6,328 nucleotides of DNA from an uncultured Eubacteriales bacterium (lineage in GTDB: Bacteria; Bacillota; Clostridia; Oscillospirales; Oscillospiraceae), in contig UQXG01000129.1 in assembly GCA_900544945.1 (NCBI GenBank), positions 1 through 6,328 of the forward strand, in the 5' to 3' direction. This document shows, one piece after another, positions 5,433 to 6,328 of the stretch (position 1 is its first letter; each line of letters starts with the position of its first letter). The notes beneath the pieces were generated by a model, which searched no databases, was not told the origin of the DNA, and saw only the letters and a program-made list of their open reading frames with translations. The position numbers and the translations under genes were made by a program.

Positions 5433-5462
5433 GTTATTTTTGCGCCTCCTTTCCGTCTATCC

Positions 5463-5507
5463 ACGCAAAAAAGCCGCCCGTTTTTCATGCCGGACGGCTT
5501 TTTGCGT
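5463..5507. terminator. Bidirectional terminator between the sigma-like gene and parB
   Basis: ACGCAAAAAAGCCGCCCG pairs with CCGGACGGCTTTTTGCGT around a ten-base loop. On the minus strand it reads as a GC stem followed by TTTTTTGCG, 58 nt past the sigma-like stop; on the plus strand the mirror T-run CTTTTTGCG is present. It separates the sigma-like gene from the parB-to-virD4 operon. Confidence 0.85.
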
Positions 5508-5564
5508 AATGTGATAGATCAAATATTATTTTTTCTGGTTTGTTGGCTCCGAAAAGCCTTGTAT

Positions 5565-6017
5565 TTACAGTGTTCCTAATAGGAAGTAATCATAGGCGCG
5601 TTCCTCCAAATAGCGTTTTAGCAGCTTCATAGAGCTTTTCCGGCGGGTCTGTACTGTTGTCCTCGGAATATTGCAGTATTTCGCAATTTCCCGTTCGCTC
5701 ATATCAAAGAAATAATAGAGCAGTACGGTTTCCCGCTTTTCGTCCGGCAAACTGTGTAGGGCTTCGGCAAGCAGCTCCGCAGTTATCTCCTTGCCGCCGA
5801 CAACGAAAGACTGTTGCGCTTTATCGTCTGTAAAATATTCGTCGCAAACGTAAAGCTGTTTTTCTTCCTGTGGCGACAAATCGGAAAAAGGAATTTCGCG
5901 TAATTGCCGCTGCTTCGTGTCCCTGTGGGCGTTCATAGCTTCCCGCCTTAACGCCAGTTTGCAAAAGCCATTAAAAGCACAACGGATTTGCCATTGGGTA
6001 CGAATAGGTTCGTTCAT
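5565..6017 (-). CDS. Small sigma-70-family regulator (region 4)
   Basis: A 150-residue protein. The C-terminal half, about 86-138, is a clear sigma region 4: LHSLPDEKRETVLLYYFFDM followed by the helix-turn-helix SEREIAKYCNIPRTTVQTRR, which would contact the -35 promoter element. The N-terminal half (FNGFCKLALRREAMNAHRDT) is shorter than a full region 2, as in the small sigma-like proteins of Tn916-type elements and their relatives. It probably controls transcription within the element. An excellent site, AAAGGAGGTGA, lies 5 nt before the ATG. The flanking non-coding DNA is more AT-rich than the downstream operon and a terminator follows, so the gene is an independent unit and may have been acquired separately. 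I recall such genes usually elsewhere in these ICEs, with moderate certainty. Confidence 0.9.
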   Translation of the reverse strand: MNEPIRTQWQIRCAFNGFCKLALRREAMNAHRDTKQRQLREIPFSDLSPQEEKQLYVCDEYFTDDKAQQSFVVGGKEITAELLAEALHSLPDEKRETVLLYYFFDMSEREIAKYCNIPRTTVQTRRKSSMKLLKRYLEERAYDYFLLGTL

Positions 6018-6029
6018 GTTCTCACCTCC

Positions 6030-6049
6030 TTTCGCAGCCGCGAAAGCGG
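6030..6049 (-). promoter_or_regulatory. Two overlapping alternative hairpins at the sigma-gene ribosome binding site
   Basis: TTTCGC 6030-6035 pairs with GCGAAA 6040-6045, while CCGC 6038-6041 pairs with GCGG 6046-6049. The stems share bases and exclude each other. The first ends directly beside the GGAGG of the sigma-like gene, so the choice of fold could affect its translation. This is inference from symmetry only. Confidence 0.4.
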
Positions 6050-6057
6050 TGGATTTT

Positions 6058-6068
6058 GAAATGTCCCC
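6058..6068 (+). repeat. 11-bp direct repeat GAAATGTCCCC, copy 1
   Basis: GAAATGTCCCC occurs here and again at 6236-6246 in the same orientation, 178 nt apart, bracketing most of the sigma-gene leader. It may be a remnant of a mobile element end or a binding site; chance is possible. Confidence 0.5.
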
Positions 6069-6120
6069 TTTCGTAATCCCTCAAACCGAAAAACTTGATT
6101 TTGGACGTTGATTTTTGGCG

Positions 6121-6146
6121 TTTTTTCAAAAAAACTTTTGAAAAAA
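6121..6146. repeat. Perfect 11-bp AT-rich inverted repeat
   Basis: TTTTTTCAAAA and TTTTGAAAAAA are perfect reverse complements around AAAC. It lies about 105 nt upstream of the sigma-like gene. The stem is too AT-rich to be a standard terminator; a protein binding site or transcript fold is possible. Confidence 0.7.
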
Positions 6147-6173
6147 TGCAAAATGCGCCCGTCTGCAAAATGC
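6147..6173 (+). repeat. Tandem TGCAAAATGC repeats 17 bp apart, plus a hairpin
   Basis: TGCAAAATGC occurs at 6147-6156 and 6164-6173. The second copy lies within the inverted repeat TCTGCA-AAA-TGCAGA (6162-6176). Two direct copies upstream of the sigma-like gene could be a regulator site, though two short copies are weak evidence. Confidence 0.45.
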
Positions 6174-6203
6174 AGATGAACGCATAGGAATTAACTAAGG
6201 TAT

Positions 6204-6314
6204 TTAGATGATTTGACAGTTCATATTTAAGGGTAGAAATGTCCCCGGCGGTGGTCGGGCTTTTTTTAACAAGTCAGAGAATGTAAAGATTTGTCGGTAT
6301 GGTTTATCACTCAT
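6204..6314 (-). CDS. Small hypothetical protein of 36 residues
   Basis: The frame MSDKPYRQIFTFSDLLKKAR continues PPPGTFLPLNMNCQII and then stops at TAA. A strong site, AGGAGG, is 8 nt before the ATG, which argues that initiation really occurs here. I do not recognise the product. The first 20 residues look like an ordinary soluble N-terminus, while the rest is proline-rich and of unusual composition, so this may be the beginning of a longer gene that was cut by a deletion or insertion after about codon 20. The GC-rich codons 17-24 coincide with a plus-strand terminator-like hairpin. It lies 186 nt upstream of the sigma-like gene. Confidence 0.4.
   Translation of the reverse strand: MSDKPYRQIFTFSDLLKKARPPPGTFLPLNMNCQII
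6236..6246 (+). repeat. 11-bp direct repeat GAAATGTCCCC, copy 2
   Basis: Second exact copy of the sequence at 6058-6068. It overlaps the left side of the plus-strand terminator-like hairpin and lies inside the 36-codon frame, so it could mark a junction between unrelated sequences. Confidence 0.5.
6244..6267 (+). terminator. Terminator-like hairpin on the plus strand
   Basis: CCCGGC, the loop GGTG and GTCGGG (one G-T pair) are followed by C and seven Ts. It would stop plus-strand transcription leaving the window to the right, but no plus-strand gene is seen upstream of it. It lies inside a minus-strand reading frame, where the T-run is codons for lysine, so it may be fortuitous. Confidence 0.45.
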
Positions 6315-6328
6315 GGCGGCTACCTCCT

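Noticed and set aside
1..6328. CRISPR array, tRNA or rRNA genes
   Set aside because: No regularly spaced repeat-spacer series and no tRNA- or rRNA-like sequence was seen on either strand; the four 23-bp repeats are kilobases apart.

Overview
The window is a piece of a Gram-positive integrative and conjugative element (ICE), most likely of the Tn1549/Tn916-related type that is widespread in gut Clostridia (Oscillospiraceae/Lachnospiraceae). Three things support this: GGAGG-type ribosome binding sites, moderately GC-rich codon use, and the gene order ParB-like protein, DUF7768-like protein, ArdA, PcfB, VirD4/TraG coupling protein, Maff2-like membrane peptide. All supportable genes are on the minus strand, so the map is described from high to low coordinates. 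Family assignments are from recognised motifs and remembered homologues; no search was run.

Layout, right to left. (1) 6204-6314: a 36-codon reading frame with a strong ribosome binding site, of unknown identity. (2) 6018-6203: an AT-rich leader with several inverted and direct repeats, but no promoter I can defend. (3) 5565-6017: a small sigma-70-like protein with an evident region-4 helix-turn-helix, followed by a bidirectional hairpin terminator (5463-5507). (4) 5379-5462: a parB leader holding a palindrome and an orphan ribosome binding site. (5) 3957-5378: a ParB/Spo0J-type DNA-binding protein with a long disordered N-terminus carrying two AT-hook-like motifs. (6) 3674-3956: a non-coding stretch almost entirely made of inverted repeats, including one nested multi-stem structure of about 163 nt. 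(7) 2619-3673: DUF7768-like protein and the DNA-mimic antirestriction protein ArdA, translationally coupled (TAATG). (8) 274-2575: PcfB and the VirD4 coupling ATPase, overlapping by 14 nt. (9) 179-273: a palindrome, a terminator and a hairpin. (10) 38-178: a short Maff2-like membrane peptide, apparently cut short near the window edge.

How the parts fit: ParB may maintain or organise the circular form of the element. ArdA, and perhaps the DUF7768 protein, would help the entering DNA in a new host. PcfB and VirD4 bring the relaxase-DNA complex to the type IV secretion channel, whose membrane components are expected to begin with Maff2 and continue past the left edge.

The two strongest unexplained signals are non-coding. 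First, a 23-bp near-palindrome with core GGGACA-N3-TGTCTCG occurs four times, always in the same orientation. Three copies lie 3-5 nt after the stop codons of parB, ardA and virD4, and the fourth is inside the parB coding sequence. Second, the large nested hairpin between parB and the DUF7768/ardA pair has one arm that is also perfectly complementary over 12 nt to the region just upstream of the ardA start codon. Together they suggest a modular, punctuated regulatory or recombination architecture.
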